From Bradyrhizobium sp. CB1650 (GTDB lineage: Bacteria > Pseudomonadota > Alphaproteobacteria > Rhizobiales > Xanthobacteraceae), in assembly GCF_029761915.1 (NCBI RefSeq), contig NZ_CP121695.1, positions 8,461,501 through 8,525,500 on the forward strand: a stretch of 64,000 nt of DNA, written 5' to 3'. The notes below the pieces were generated by a model. That model saw only the letters and a list, made by a program, of their open reading frames with translations. It did not search any database and had not been told where the DNA came from. Each line of letters begins with the position of its first letter. Positions within the stretch are counted from its first letter, which is position 1. A program made the translations under genes and the position numbers. This document shows, in pieces, positions 20,679-29,209 of this stretch.

Positions 20679-21089
20679 CTCCTCCTCAGGGCCTGTCGAA
20701 GCGCCGCAGTGAAGGCCGCGGCAAACGAGGGGCTCCAGCCCCGGGGAGACCGGAAGGAGCTGGGGCCCTCGGTAAGTGTCGGCCTTTGCGGAAGGTCATC
20801 AGGGAAACTCAGCAATAACCGAAACGTTCCCTCCCATAAACAGAGGCCGCTGCTCTCGTGACAGCGGCACTACCGGGTGGGACCGCGCCATATGCGATGG
20901 CGCAAACTGGGATATCGATAGCGGGACAAAAGACGGCCCGGCCGTAGGTATTTCGTGGGGGGCGCTGAGGCCGGGCCGCTTGGGGTGCTTGGCCGTGGGA
21001 CCAAGCGATCGCATGTCTACTCGCAGAGTAAGGCGTCGTTCTGAACATGGGGGTCTCGAACTCCCCGATCGGCAACTTGTTTGTCTCCC
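20679..21089. other. Intergenic, no gene recognised
   Basis: 410 bases with no supported coding region, no promoter consensus and no strong hairpin. Confidence 0.35.
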
Positions 21090-21323
21090 ATGGCACACTT
21101 GACAAGCTGGACATGGACCGCCGAGCAAATCGAGCTTCTGCAGAGCTTAGTCGCGAGGGGCGTTTCGGTATCACGCGCCTCCGTCACGCTCAAGCGCACC
21201 GCCGATTCCGTCCGAAATAGCGCACGCGAAATCGGAACACCTTTTCCGCACCAAAGAGTTCTTCGAGCAAAGCGATTAGCCCAGGAATCGAAGGCTCGGC
21301 CCGCTATCGGCTCGCCGCTGTAG
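21090..21323 (+). CDS. Small conserved hypothetical protein, SANT/HTH-like
   Basis: A 77-residue protein from ATG 21090. The beginning, TSWTWTAEQIELLQSLVARGVS, followed by SRASVTLKRTADSVRNSARE, has the spacing of a small DNA-binding helix-turn-helix of the Myb/SANT or GcrA-like kind: Trp-rich start, a turn, then an Arg/Ser recognition helix. The C-terminus is basic. No clear ribosome site is visible (CTCCC precedes the ATG), so the start is uncertain. Such proteins are common in Bradyrhizobium. Probable DNA-binding protein by inference. Confidence 0.6.
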   Translation: MAHLTSWTWTAEQIELLQSLVARGVSVSRASVTLKRTADSVRNSAREIGTPFPHQRVLRAKRLAQESKARPAIGSPL

Positions 21324-21537
21324 CTCAGATCACTCATGCTGGTCTAAAGCAAAGGGCCGCTGCGCCAGCCCCGCTGCGGGGGATTGTCCGTCCGATTCAG
21401 ATTCAGATATGTGAAGGCTGGAACAGTTGTGGCAATAATGATGTTACTTGGTGCGGATCATCTTTTTTTCTGCAACCGCAAAGTCGGTCGGCTAGCTCGA
21501 GCGGATCATGGGTCGAACGCTTTGAGCTTCCGGGGGC

Positions 21538-21630
21538 CTACCGTAACCCAAAGAATGAAAGAATAGCAGCGATCACAACTATCAACCCAATCAGATAAAT
21601 CAGACGGTTCGTCGCGCTTCTACCCCTCAA
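21538..21630 (-). CDS. Microprotein with one membrane segment
   Basis: A 30-residue frame from TTG 21630 reads LRGRSATNRLIYLIGLIVVI followed by AAILSFFGLR. A basic start is followed by a single hydrophobic helix and ends on Arg. Similar tiny one-helix proteins occur in rhizobia. There is no good ribosome site and the start is TTG, so it is tentative, but the composition is hard to explain by chance. Confidence 0.45.
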   Translation of the reverse strand: MRGRSATNRLIYLIGLIVVIAAILSFFGLR

Positions 21631-21665
21631 AGGAATGGTTGCTCGATAGGGATGATTGCAAACTC

Positions 21666-21893
21666 CTATGCCAGGGTCGCAGGTTCTTTCTTGGGGGTGG
21701 AGTGCTCAAGGGCCGCTGCCCTTTCGAGCTCAACCTCCTTCTGAATTCCCGCTAATGAGTTACCGATCTTATCGACGATCCTGACCAGATCAGAAACGGA
21801 GATGCCAAGGCGCCTTCGGATAGATTTCACCTGCTTCGCGTCCGCAAGGTCGAGTGTCGTGCGAATGTGGCGTGGCGATCTCAATCGCATCAT
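21666..21893 (-). CDS. DUF3606 domain small protein
   Basis: A 75-residue protein. The DUF3606 pattern is seen as RSPRHIRTTLDLADAKQVKS, then RRRLGISVSDLVRIVDKIGNS and a Glu-rich helix. Two GTTCC elements (GGAAC on this strand) lie at about 21928 and 21937 upstream, but the matching -10 positions are poor. The start may be the first or second ATG (adjacent codons). Related in family, not closely in sequence, to the protein at 483-671. Function unknown; stress association is known for the family's promoters in rhizobia. Confidence 0.65.
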   Translation of the reverse strand: MMRLRSPRHIRTTLDLADAKQVKSIRRRLGISVSDLVRIVDKIGNSLAGIQKEVELERAAALEHSTPKKEPATLA

Positions 21894-22108
21894 AGCCAGG
21901 GGCTCCTGATTTGATTAAGCGGGGGTAGTTCCTATTTGTTCCACGAGAGCATAGCCTTTCGCTGCATCTCTTGCCGCGGCATGCCCGGCGGCTAACAAAC
22001 ACATCCCTGGAGCACGCTTGGGACTCCTGCGAAGGCCTAGCTGCGACGGTGAGGAACGCGCGATCGGCCAACGAACTTAGTGTTTGGGACGAGCCGGAGG
22101 AGGATCAG

Positions 22109-22309
22109 ATGGACAGTGAAGACGCCCTGGCAAAGGTGAAGGAAGCATCAGAAGCCGTTCGCGAGACCGCCCGCAATGTCCGGCAAGGCCTGGAAGAGGG
22201 TCAGCCACCCGGCCAGGGGCTCACCTTTTTACGCGATGTAGTTCGTGAGGCTCCGCTTCCCGCGCTCCTCGTTGCCTTCATGCTTGGTTGTCTGGTGGCG
22301 CGCCGTTAG
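22109..22309 (+). CDS. Small membrane protein, ElaB/YqjD-like
   Basis: A 66-residue protein from ATG 22109, which has GGAGGAGG 8 bases before it. Residues 1-30 are a charged amphipathic helix (KVKEASEAVRETARNVRQGL); residues 50-66 are a single C-terminal membrane helix ending in Arg-Arg (ALLVAFMLGCLVARR). This plan resembles the ElaB/YqjD/DUF883 family of inner membrane ribosome-associated proteins expressed in stationary phase, but the similarity is of layout, not a firm match. Confidence 0.65.
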   Translation: MDSEDALAKVKEASEAVRETARNVRQGLEEGQPPGQGLTFLRDVVREAPLPALLVAFMLGCLVARR

Positions 22310-22684
22310 CCGGGAACACAGCGGTCAATCGCAAAATCATCGAGCGACGAACCGCCCAGGAGCAACGTGCCAATCAGCACGAGAGCCCGCGACACGGAAT
22401 CAGGGTTGCCGTACTCAGGCTCACTACGACAAGAGCTTGCTCAATGCGCGATGCTGACCGTCGAGCTGACTTGTCGTCCGTGAAGAACTCCCAAGCCGTT
22501 GATTTGGAATCCAGAAGCGGTGCTTTGCCGTGACCGGATTTGCCGGAAACGGGCCATCGGAGCGGGATTCCTTGTAAACTTGATTTGTGATTCACTGGTC
22601 TCGGACTGCTTTGGCGAGGGGGCGAGATGCGACCACGGGAGCGGGCGAGACGGAAGAGCAGGATCTTTTCCGCTCTCGGCTTGA
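22310..22684. other. Intergenic, no gene recognised
   Basis: 375 bases. Short shadow frames only; no promoter consensus or hairpin with T run. Confidence 0.35.
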
Positions 22685-22939
22685 TCAGATCATCGACATG
22701 AAACATCCGCTGGTGGCGCTGGGGCGGACGGTGGTTGAAGTCAGCCACTCGGCCATGCAAGACGCGCTTTCAGCGCCTCTTGCATGGCGCAGCAACTCAT
22801 CCCGCTCTCTGCCGGGCGGCAACTTCCGAGCCTGATCGCGATCGTTCCTGGCCTGCTGCGCGAGGCGTTCTTCCGGTGGTACGGTCTGCTTGAAGCGTCG
22901 CCGTCTTTTCACCGGCAGCTCTGTCGGCTGCCGGATCAT
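22685..22939 (-). CDS. Small basic conserved hypothetical protein
   Basis: An 84-residue protein with a highly charged helical centre (RRRRFKQTVPPEERLAQQAR, DRDQARKLPPGRERDELLR, HARGAESASCMAEWL). Short proteins with the ERLAQQARNDR...KLPPGRERDELLR signature are very frequent in Bradyrhizobium genomes, of unknown function. Its ATG overlaps the TGA of the upstream gene (22936-23160) by four bases, indicating translational coupling in a three-gene set. Confidence 0.65.
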   Translation of the reverse strand: MIRQPTELPVKRRRRFKQTVPPEERLAQQARNDRDQARKLPPGRERDELLRHARGAESASCMAEWLTSTTVRPSATSGCFMSMI

Positions 22940-23160
22940 GATATGCTCGCCTGAGCGGCCGAAAAGCGCGGCCGTCGTGACCGGCGCTCGACCGGAATCC
23001 CAGTCTCCGTCCAGCTACGCGGCGCCGGTGATTTGGTGGCCTGCCAGACGACGGCCTCGTGCCGAAGCTTTCGCGCCCACCTCTTCTCCAGCGTTTCGAT
23101 GACGTGACGCGGCAAATTGAGTTCTTCTTCCAAGGCTTTCCCTGCTAGGCAGCGGCGCAT
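22936..23160 (-). CDS. Small conserved hypothetical protein
   Basis: A 74-residue basic protein (ALEEELNLPRHVIETLEKRW, ARKLRHEAVVWQ, then a Pro/Arg-rich tail). It starts inside the last codons of the gene at 23145-23468 (16-base overlap) and its stop overlaps the next start (ATGA at 22936-22939). This double overlap is the main support that it is real. No function assigned. Confidence 0.5.
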   Translation of the reverse strand: MRRCLAGKALEEELNLPRHVIETLEKRWARKLRHEAVVWQATKSPAPRSWTETGIPVERRSRRPRFSAAQASIS

Positions 23161-23468
23161 CGCGCGATGGACCTCAAGCGCATCGGCTTGCCTCCTGGCG
23201 GGTGCCGCGGGCCGTCGTCGAGTGCGCAGAGCGCTTCCAGGATCTCGTCGATGGTCACGGGCGCCTTCAGCCCTTCAGGGGCTCGGAGCGATGGGCAAGA
23301 TGCGATCGCCGATGCATCCGATGCCCATGAGGCCAGGATGGCGCGCTTCTCGGAAAGGCTGAGGCCCGGGTGAGCGACCACGTCCCGCGGATGCTCAAAC
23401 GCCGTGCCGGGATGAAGGAAAGAGTTGAAATCGACAATGTTGTCGTCGAGGGCGGTCGTCGGCCGCAT
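23145..23468 (-). CDS. Conserved hypothetical protein
   Basis: A 107-residue protein with a strong ribosome site (AGGAGG 5-6 bases before ATG 23468). Recognisable blocks: SLHPGTAFEHPRDVVAHPGL preceded by NIVDFN, then LSEKRAILASWASDASAI, LRAPEG and a final KAPVTIDEILEALCALDDG. This is a common Bradyrhizobium protein of unknown function, often found near stress genes. First of three overlapping genes on this strand (to 22685); an hsp20 gene lies 79 bases upstream on the same strand. Confidence 0.75.
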   Translation of the reverse strand: MRPTTALDDNIVDFNSFLHPGTAFEHPRDVVAHPGLSLSEKRAILASWASDASAIASCPSLRAPEGLKAPVTIDEILEALCALDDGPRHPPGGKPMRLRSIARCAAA

Positions 23469-23547
23469 GGTCGCCTCCTGATCTAAGACGAGTTGCAGTT
23501 TCCGCCGCGCGGGTCCGCGCGGCGGACCGGTTCAATTCCGGGACCGG

Positions 23548-24000
23548 TCAGGCGGCCTGGGATTCAATCTGGGGCACGTTGCTCGGGGCGGCGCCGTTGA
23601 TCGCGATCCGGCGCGGCTTCATCGCCTCGGGGATCTCCCGCTGCAGCTCGATGATGAGCAATCCGTTTTCGAAGCGGGCGCCCTTGACCTCAACGTGGTC
23701 GGCGAGCGTGAACTGGCGCTTGAAATTGCGCGCCGAGATGCCGCGATGCAGGAAGGTCATCTCTTCCTTCTCGCTCTTGTGGCCCTCGAGGGTCAGGACG
23801 TTCTGCTCGACCGTCAACGCGACTTCGTTCGGGGTGAATCCGGCGAGCGCCACCGAGATCTGGAAGCGGTTCTCGTCGAGACGCTCGATATTGTAGGGGA
23901 GATAGCTCTCTTCGGCGGTCCGCTGGACCTCGTCGAGGACGTCAAAAAGGCGGTCGAAACCGATGGTCGACCTCCAGAGGGGAGTCCAATCATACCTCAT
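23548..24000 (-). CDS. Small heat-shock protein (Hsp20 family)
   Basis: A 150-residue class A-type rhizobial small heat-shock protein, an ATP-independent chaperone that holds unfolding proteins in the cytoplasm. The start MRYDWTPLWRSTIGFDRLF and the alpha-crystallin domain (PYNIERLDENRFQISVALAG, EGHKSEKEEMTFLHRGIS, FENGLLIIELQREIPE) are typical, with a short C-terminal extension. ATG 24000 is chosen because AGGAGG precedes it and lies in a ROSE hairpin. Transcription is predicted from an RpoH-type promoter (24119-24148). Confidence 0.92.
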   Translation of the reverse strand: MRYDWTPLWRSTIGFDRLFDVLDEVQRTAEESYLPYNIERLDENRFQISVALAGFTPNEVALTVEQNVLTLEGHKSEKEEMTFLHRGISARNFKRQFTLADHVEVKGARFENGLLIIELQREIPEAMKPRRIAINGAAPSNVPQIESQAA

Positions 24001-24110
24001 ATCCAAATCCTCCTTGGAGCAAGATGGGTACGAGCAGGCTCCGGACACCGTCCGGGCGCCCGTCTCAATCGCGGGACCCCGAGGGCATCCCGATCGCCCG
24101 TGATGGCGAC
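24001..24110 (-). promoter_or_regulatory. ROSE-type RNA thermometer
   Basis: The leader of hsp20. Next to the start codon, TTGCTCCAAGGAGGA (24008-24022 on this strand) folds into a hairpin that hides the AGGAGG ribosome site, with a bulged G opposite the SD strand as in known ROSE elements. Upstream lies a perfect hairpin CCGGAC-GGT-GTCCGG and further pairing potential. At low temperature translation should be blocked; at heat shock the hairpin melts. Confidence 0.75.
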
Positions 24111-24118
24111 GCCAAAAA

Positions 24119-24148
24119 ATTTGGAAGGCCAAGAAAAGTTTCAAGGGG
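24119..24148 (-). promoter_or_regulatory. RpoH (sigma-32) type promoter of hsp20
   Basis: On the minus strand CCCCTTGAA (24140-24148) matches the heat-shock -35, followed after 15 bases by CCAAAT (24119-24124) in place of CCCATNT. This would give a leader of about 110 bases containing the ROSE element. Confidence 0.6.
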
Positions 24149-24208
24149 GCGGCTGAAAATTTTTTCGGCGGGAATCGCCTTGGTTAACACCTGGTTTTCC
24201 GAAGCGCC

Positions 24209-24801
24209 CTACTCTCGCGCGCGCATCAGGGCCGCCTGCAGCCGCGCCCGCTCCTTGCCCCACCGGGCGTTCTCGGCCTCCAACTTCTTATCGATGGCCT
24301 CGCGTTCGGCGTGCTCGCCCTCGGCGGCGTCGAATACTGCCTGCGCCTTGTCGATGGCCTCTCGCCGGCGCTCCCGCTCCCTCTGCGCGGCAGCCTCCGC
24401 CTTGGCGTGGTCCCGCTCGCGTCGCTTCTCATCGCGTTCGTAGGCGGCCGCGGCCTTCCGCTCCGCCGCGGAATCGGCGGGCCGGCCAGCGCTCTTCGCG
24501 AACTTTCGGGCCGGTGCTTTACGGGCCGTTCCGGACGGCTTGCCGCCGCGGCCGAGGTCGGTGGGCAGACCGGGATGCTCGCCGAACGGCCCCCTCGACC
24601 CGACGGGCCTCTTCAGGACGACGCCTGGCTTGGCCATTGTTGCGGCGATCACGTCCGGATCGTCGCTCTGCTTCGCCGCGCCTGATGGAAAAGATTGCTG
24701 TCCGCGCCCCACGCCTCCAGTGCAGCCTTCATCGACGGGGCCGCGATCGCCTGATCGAAGAAGCCAAGCGAGGTCTGGTAGGTCTTCAACTTCCTGGCCA
24801 A
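24209..24801 (-). pseudogene. Coiled-coil (TolA-like) paralogue, frameshifted
   Basis: Second copy of the gene at 1918-2535. It begins with TTG at 24801 where the other copy has ATG (LARKLKTYQTSLGFFDQAI), runs to SNLFHQ, then loses one G of the GGG in CAGGGCGCGGCG near 24683, so the frame changes. From there GAAKQSDDPDVIAATMAKPG and the full charged coiled coil continue open to 24209. A single-base deletion thus separates a 40-residue N-terminal part from a 160-residue remainder. It could be a sequencing error; if real the gene is broken. Divergent from the ligase at 24919. Confidence 0.7.
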
Positions 24802-24856
24802 TCGAGCGACCTGTCTCGAGTCACTGAAGAGCGCCTGATCAGGCGCAATTGCTGGC

Positions 24857-24882
24857 GGAACATGGCATGTCCCTGTAGCGTT
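24857..24882 (+). promoter_or_regulatory. EcfG-type promoter of the ligase gene at 24919
   Basis: GGAAC (24857-24861), 17 bases, CGTT (24879-24882), 36 bases before the ATG. Full consensus match. The equivalent region of the paralogue at 5366 was disrupted by the IS21 element. Confidence 0.7.
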
Positions 24883-24918
24883 CGCTACGGATATCATGCT
24901 CCGAAAGATCGGCCACGG

Positions 24919-25866
24919 ATGAGCCGGACATCGACCCTGCCCAAGCGCCTGCAACCGATGCTCGCGACGCTCATCGATGCGCCGTTCGACGATCCCGGCT
25001 GGGTCTTTGAGGACAAATTCGACGGCTTCCGCATGATCGCGGAAATCCGGCGCGGCAAAGTCGCCCTTTACAGCCGGAACGGCAAAATCATCAGTCAAAG
25101 TTACATGGAAATCGCCAAGGCGCTCGAGGGCGTGCGAGCCGACGCGGTTATCGAAGGAGAGCTTGTCGCGATCGGCAGGGACGGCGCGTCGCATTTTCAG
25201 CTTCTGCAGAACGCTCTGCGCCATGAAGCAAAGATTCTGTACTGCGCGCTCGATCTCATGTTCGAGAACGGCGAGGACCTGCGGAAGGGGCCGCTGCTGC
25301 AGCGCAAGAAACGGCTCAAAGCCATCTTGCCGCGTGACAAGCTGATCGCCTTCAGCCGTCACCGCGAGGGCGACGGCAGAAAATTTTTTACCGAAGCCGA
25401 GCGCAAAGGTCTTGAAGGCATCATGGCCAAGCGCGCCGACAGCCAGTATTCGTCCGGAGGCAGATCGGCCGACTGGTTGAAGATCAAGACCGCGAAACGA
25501 CAGGAAGTCGTGATCGCCGGCTTCACGGCGCCCAGACGCACCAGGCCCTTCTTCGGCGCTCTCGTCCTTGCCGTGAGGAAAAACGACGCTTGGCGCTACA
25601 TCGGCCGTGTGGGGACCGGGTTCAGCCACAAGACTCTGGAAGAGCTGCACGCCAGGCTCATGAAGCTGAGAATCGCGAAATCGCCCTTCCCCGCCAAACT
25701 CAATGACGAAGCCGCCACGACATGGGTCATGCCGTCGCTAGTGGCCGAGGTGAAGTTCGCGGAGTGGACGAGCAAGGGCGAACTGCGTCAGCCCGTTTAT
25801 CTTGGTCTTAGATCCGACAAGCAGGCGAAGGATGTCGTGCGCGAATGGGAGCGACCGCGAAAATAG
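24919..25866 (+). CDS. LigD-type ATP-dependent DNA ligase
   Basis: A 315-residue intact stand-alone ligase of the non-homologous end joining type. Motif I EDKFDGFR has the nucleophilic Lys at residue 33; EGELVAIG, LDLMFENGEDLR, LEGIMAKR and DWLKIKT are the following motifs, and the OB-fold half begins VVIAGFTAPRRTRPFFGALV. No polymerase or nuclease domain. ATG 24919 is in the same position as in the broken paralogue at 5366. With Ku at 8574 this is the best candidate for the functional NHEJ ligase here. Stress-regulated promoter upstream; divergent partner is the coiled-coil gene. Confidence 0.88.
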   Translation: MSRTSTLPKRLQPMLATLIDAPFDDPGWVFEDKFDGFRMIAEIRRGKVALYSRNGKIISQSYMEIAKALEGVRADAVIEGELVAIGRDGASHFQLLQNALRHEAKILYCALDLMFENGEDLRKGPLLQRKKRLKAILPRDKLIAFSRHREGDGRKFFTEAERKGLEGIMAKRADSQYSSGGRSADWLKIKTAKRQEVVIAGFTAPRRTRPFFGALVLAVRKNDAWRYIGRVGTGFSHKTLEELHARLMKLRIAKSPFPAKLNDEAATTWVMPSLVAEVKFAEWTSKGELRQPVYLGLRSDKQAKDVVREWERPRK

Positions 25867-25980
25867 CAGTCCGCAAGCGCATCCAACCAACGCCTAGCAG
25901 ACGGAACGAATTATGCATCCGCCTCTTATGTTTTGGGAAGGCATTGTTTCGTTGGTGCTTTCTCCTGCGAGGAAACGAGG

Positions 25981-27081
25981 ATGCTCCGACAGACCAAAGA
26001 TGAGGATATCCCGGAGCGCGTGGCCGAAGTCGCATCGGCTATCGCTGAGGAAGGTCTCCGCTATGTGAACGACTCGGCGCCTGGGTACCGGCGCAAGCGG
26101 ATGGGCACTTCGTTCAGTTACTACGACCAGGATGGCAGACGCATTACTGATCGCGCCATCATCCGACGCATCAAGTCAATCGGCATTCCTCCGGCCTACG
26201 AATTCGTCTGGATCTGTCCTTGGGCCAATGGCCACATACAAGCAACGGGACTCGATGCGCGCGGACGCAAGCAATATCGCTACCATCCGAAATGGCGCGA
26301 GCTGCGGGACCAGAACAAATACGAACACATTATGCAGTTCGCGGCGGCACTTCCCGCGTTGCGCAGCCGCGTGGCATCCGACATGAAGAGCGATGGCTTG
26401 CCACGTGAAAAGGTGCTGGGGACGATTGTGAGCCTTCTCGACAAGACGCTTATTCGGGTCGGCAACGCGGAGTATGCCGAGAAGAACAAGTCCTATGGCC
26501 TCACCACCATGCGACGCAAACATGTCGCGATCGGACGCGGCATTCTACGGTTCGAGTTCACGGGCAAGTCGGGCAAGCAATGGAAACTGCAGGTCGAGGA
26601 CAAGCGCATCGCTGGCATCGTGAAGCGCTGCGCGGAAATCCCGGGGCATGAGCTTTTCAAATATCTGGACGACGATGGAGAGCCGCATACGGTCGATTCG
26701 GGCGACATCAACGCATACATCAAGGAGATTACCCAACAGGATTTCAGCGCCAAGGATTTCCGGACCTGGGCCGGAACAGTTCTGGCGGCGCTCGCGCTGT
26801 CAGAGTTCAAGAAGTACGACAGCCAGGCAGAAGCCAAACGTAATGTCGTCGGCGCGATCGAAAAGGTCGCAAAGCAGCTTGGCAACACCCCCGCCATCTG
26901 CCGCAAGTGCTATGTGCACCCGGAAATCCTGGGCGCCTACATGTCCGGCGACCTCGTCGAAATGCTCGACGCCAAAATCGCTCAAAAATTCAAGCGCCAA
27001 TACGCGAAACTCACCGCCGATGAAATTATGGTGCTGGCTTTCCTGCGCAGGCGGCTGGAAGCGCTAAAAGCCGCCACCTGA
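25981..27081 (+). CDS. DNA topoisomerase IB (poxvirus type)
   Basis: A 366-residue type IB topoisomerase, which relaxes supercoils through a 3'-phosphotyrosine intermediate. Family blocks: GYRRKRMGTSFSYYD, GIPPAYEFVWICPWANGHIQ, RVGNAEYAEKNKSYGLTTMR (catalytic Arg), KDFRTWAGTV (catalytic Arg) and CRKCYVHPEILGAY (Tyr nucleophile). ATG 25981 is chosen as the family starts near here and GAGG sequences lie upstream; the frame is open from 25933. Upstream is GGAAC-N16-TCTT (around 25890), a poor EcfG match. Located with the ligase, fitting a stress DNA-maintenance cluster. Confidence 0.88.
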   Translation: MLRQTKDEDIPERVAEVASAIAEEGLRYVNDSAPGYRRKRMGTSFSYYDQDGRRITDRAIIRRIKSIGIPPAYEFVWICPWANGHIQATGLDARGRKQYRYHPKWRELRDQNKYEHIMQFAAALPALRSRVASDMKSDGLPREKVLGTIVSLLDKTLIRVGNAEYAEKNKSYGLTTMRRKHVAIGRGILRFEFTGKSGKQWKLQVEDKRIAGIVKRCAEIPGHELFKYLDDDGEPHTVDSGDINAYIKEITQQDFSAKDFRTWAGTVLAALALSEFKKYDSQAEAKRNVVGAIEKVAKQLGNTPAICRKCYVHPEILGAYMSGDLVEMLDAKIAQKFKRQYAKLTADEIMVLAFLRRRLEALKAAT

Positions 27082-27460
27082 CTGCAGACGAACGAGCCAT
27101 CCTACCGCTCGACCACATCGGCGTCTCTCACCTCGCTTGTCGAACCGACCGCTTCGTCTAATCTTCGAGTACCAATCGCCGTATGGGCTATTCTTCACTG
27201 CGTGCCTATTGAGGTTGGGCGTTCCGTCCTTCCACTAGACCGGCCCCCGTTCCTTCAAGGAGCGCTTCGCCTCGTCGACCATACGGTGGGCTTCAGTTTC
27301 GGCATCGAGATCGCCGAAAACTTAGCTTCATTGACGGCGCGGCGGGCGTCCATCAGTTCGCTTCCAGGCGCGCCTTCGCCCGCGTCTCAAGATGCGGAGT
27401 GTTGCCGCGGGCACGAAATACTACCGTCCGGCGTCACTGGATGCTTCAGGCCGGCCATCC
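27082..27460. other. Intergenic, no gene recognised
   Basis: 379 bases between the converging topoisomerase and SDR genes. An 88-codon plus frame exists but has no ribosome site or family resemblance. No T-run hairpin found. Confidence 0.35.
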
Positions 27461-28318
27461 TTAGATGAAGGGCTTGCCCCCGGTGACGGCGACAGTGGTG
27501 CCGGAGGTATAACTCGACAGCGGATCGGCGAGCATGACGTAAGCCGTTGCGAGCTCGGCCGGCTGGCCGGCGCGCTTCATCGGCACTTGCTTGCCGAAAT
27601 TCTCCACGGCCTCGTCGGGCATGGTCGAGGGGATCAGCGGCGTCCAGATCGGCCCGGGCGCCACCGCGTTCACGCGGATGCCCTTCTCGGCCAGCATCTG
27701 CGCAAGGCCGCCGGTGAAGTTCTGGATGGCGCCCTTGGTGGTGGCGTAAGCCAGCAACATCGGATTGGGCATGTCGGAGTTGACCGACGCCGTATTTATG
27801 ATGACGCCGCCCGGCTTCATGTGCGGCACTGCCGCCTTCGCCAGGAAGAACATCGCATGGATGTTCACCTCGAAGGTCATGCGCCACTCCTCGTCGCTGA
27901 TGTCGCCGAGATCGGCGAAGGTCGCTTGGTGCGCCGCATTGTTGACTAGGACGTCGACGCCGCCGAGTTCGAGCACTGCCTGGTCAATGACTTTCCGGCA
28001 ATGATCCGCTGACCGCAGGTCGCCTTCGGCCAATACGGCCTTGCATCCTTCCTTTTCGATGAGGGCGGCAACCTCCTTGGCGTCGTCGCTTTCCTCGAGG
28101 TAGGCGATCAGGATATCGGCGCCCTCGCGGGCGAAGGCGATGGCGACCGCCCTGCCGATGCCGCTGTCTCCGCCTGTGATGATCGCTCGCTTGCCCTGCA
28201 GCCGGCCGGAGCCCTTATACGTGGTCTCACCGTGATCGGGGCGCGGGTCCATCTTCGCGGTCGATCCGGGCATCGGTTGGCGCTGGCTAGGATACGGCGG
28301 CTTGGGATAGTCGGGCAT
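27461..28318 (-). CDS. SDR-family oxidoreductase (general stress type)
   Basis: A 285-residue short-chain dehydrogenase with the extra N-terminal segment (YPKPPYPSQRQPMPG, DPRPDHGETTYKGSGRL) of the YhdF/YhxC-type stress proteins. Cofactor motif TGGDSGIGRA, NNAA, and catalytic Ser/Tyr/Lys (NTASVNS, YATTKGAI) are present; the C-terminus has SSYTSGTTVAVTGGKP. Tyr-Xaa3-Lys is intact, so it should be active; the substrate is unknown. A decayed copy lies at 58831-59725. No EcfG site found directly upstream. Confidence 0.9.
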   Translation of the reverse strand: MPDYPKPPYPSQRQPMPGSTAKMDPRPDHGETTYKGSGRLQGKRAIITGGDSGIGRAVAIAFAREGADILIAYLEESDDAKEVAALIEKEGCKAVLAEGDLRSADHCRKVIDQAVLELGGVDVLVNNAAHQATFADLGDISDEEWRMTFEVNIHAMFFLAKAAVPHMKPGGVIINTASVNSDMPNPMLLAYATTKGAIQNFTGGLAQMLAEKGIRVNAVAPGPIWTPLIPSTMPDEAVENFGKQVPMKRAGQPAELATAYVMLADPLSSYTSGTTVAVTGGKPFI

Positions 28319-28760
28319 GACGGTTCTCGCGTTACCTGGTTCGGACGGCCTTCGCGCCGGCGCCTCTCAAGGCGTCTGCGATTTCTCCGGGTCGTCGCCG
28401 TGGAATCGACTGAGACCTCAAGCGAGCCTTCCAGCTTCTGGTGCCTGTGCGGCTCGGGCGCGGCCTTCGCGTCAGCGCCCGCGGGACGCGTCCCACCGTG
28501 TTTGCGCCGCCAGCAGGCTGGACGAATACGTCGCTTGGTGGCACGCCGCACACTTGGAAGACGTGCTCGACCGCGAGCTCGGCCCGAGCCGAGTATCGAA
28601 TTCTCCACTGACCGTGCTCTCCAAGGTCGGTCTCCGGTGATCGATGGCTGTGGAGCGCGAACAACCAGCCAGTAGCGCGTGTGTTCCTATTTCGAACATG
28701 GGTTTCTTGCTGGAGGACAACGTGCCTCCTCCCAAGTTGGTTCGCCTTTTGGAGTGTCGC
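28319..28760. other. Decayed or unrecognised region with an EcfG-like site
   Basis: No gene can be supported. Several overlapping Arg-rich frames exist on the minus strand (for example from GTG 28608 with GGAGAG upstream). On that strand GGAAC-N16-GGTT is present at 28663-28687, suggesting that a stress gene once read leftwards from about 28640. Confidence 0.35.
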
Positions 28761-28929
28761 TTGGGCAAGGACTTGCTATTCGGCAAGGTGGGCCATGGCT
28801 TCGACAAGGCGTCTGCCGCCGACCTACAAAACGCTGCTGATTAGAAGGACGCAGGGCTACGCCAAGCGTATCGCGCGCAAGGGAATCTGGGTCGAGGCTT
28901 TGACGCGGCGCATGGGACGTCCGTCTTGA
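28761..28929 (+). pseudogene. C-terminal remnant of a DNA ligase
   Basis: FGKVGHGFDKASAADLQN, a frameshift, then YAKRIARKGIWVEA correspond to the OB-fold region of the ligase at 776 (AGKVDHGFDKVSAADLQK ... YTKRIGHKGIWVEP). Nothing of the adenylation domain remains nearby. A sixth trace of ligase sequence counting none elsewhere in this segment. Confidence 0.65.
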
Positions 28930-29160
28930 ACCGTCGCCGATTCGGTCCCCGTCATGTGTGCTCAACGTGATTGAGAATCAAGCCCAGATCCCAGCGATAG
29001 ATGCTTAGACGCTCGAAGGAGGCCACTGAGCGCCTTGCCGAAACTGTCGCTTCTCGCGCAGCATTCCCAATTTCTCTGGACACGCGACGAGCTCGACCTT
29101 GGGCGGCTCGCCTCGAAGAGGCCGATCAAGCTGATCGGCGACGCTTTGGCATTGCAACGT

Positions 29161-29185
29161 GGAACCAACGCGCGGCCGGCCTGTT
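29161..29185 (+). promoter_or_regulatory. EcfG-like promoter of the secreted protein gene at 29210
   Basis: GGAAC (29161-29165), 16 bases, TGTT (29182-29185), 24 bases before the ATG. One mismatch from the consensus. Confidence 0.6.
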
Positions 29186-29209
29186 TTCTGCTATCTACCC
29201 GAATGGAGG

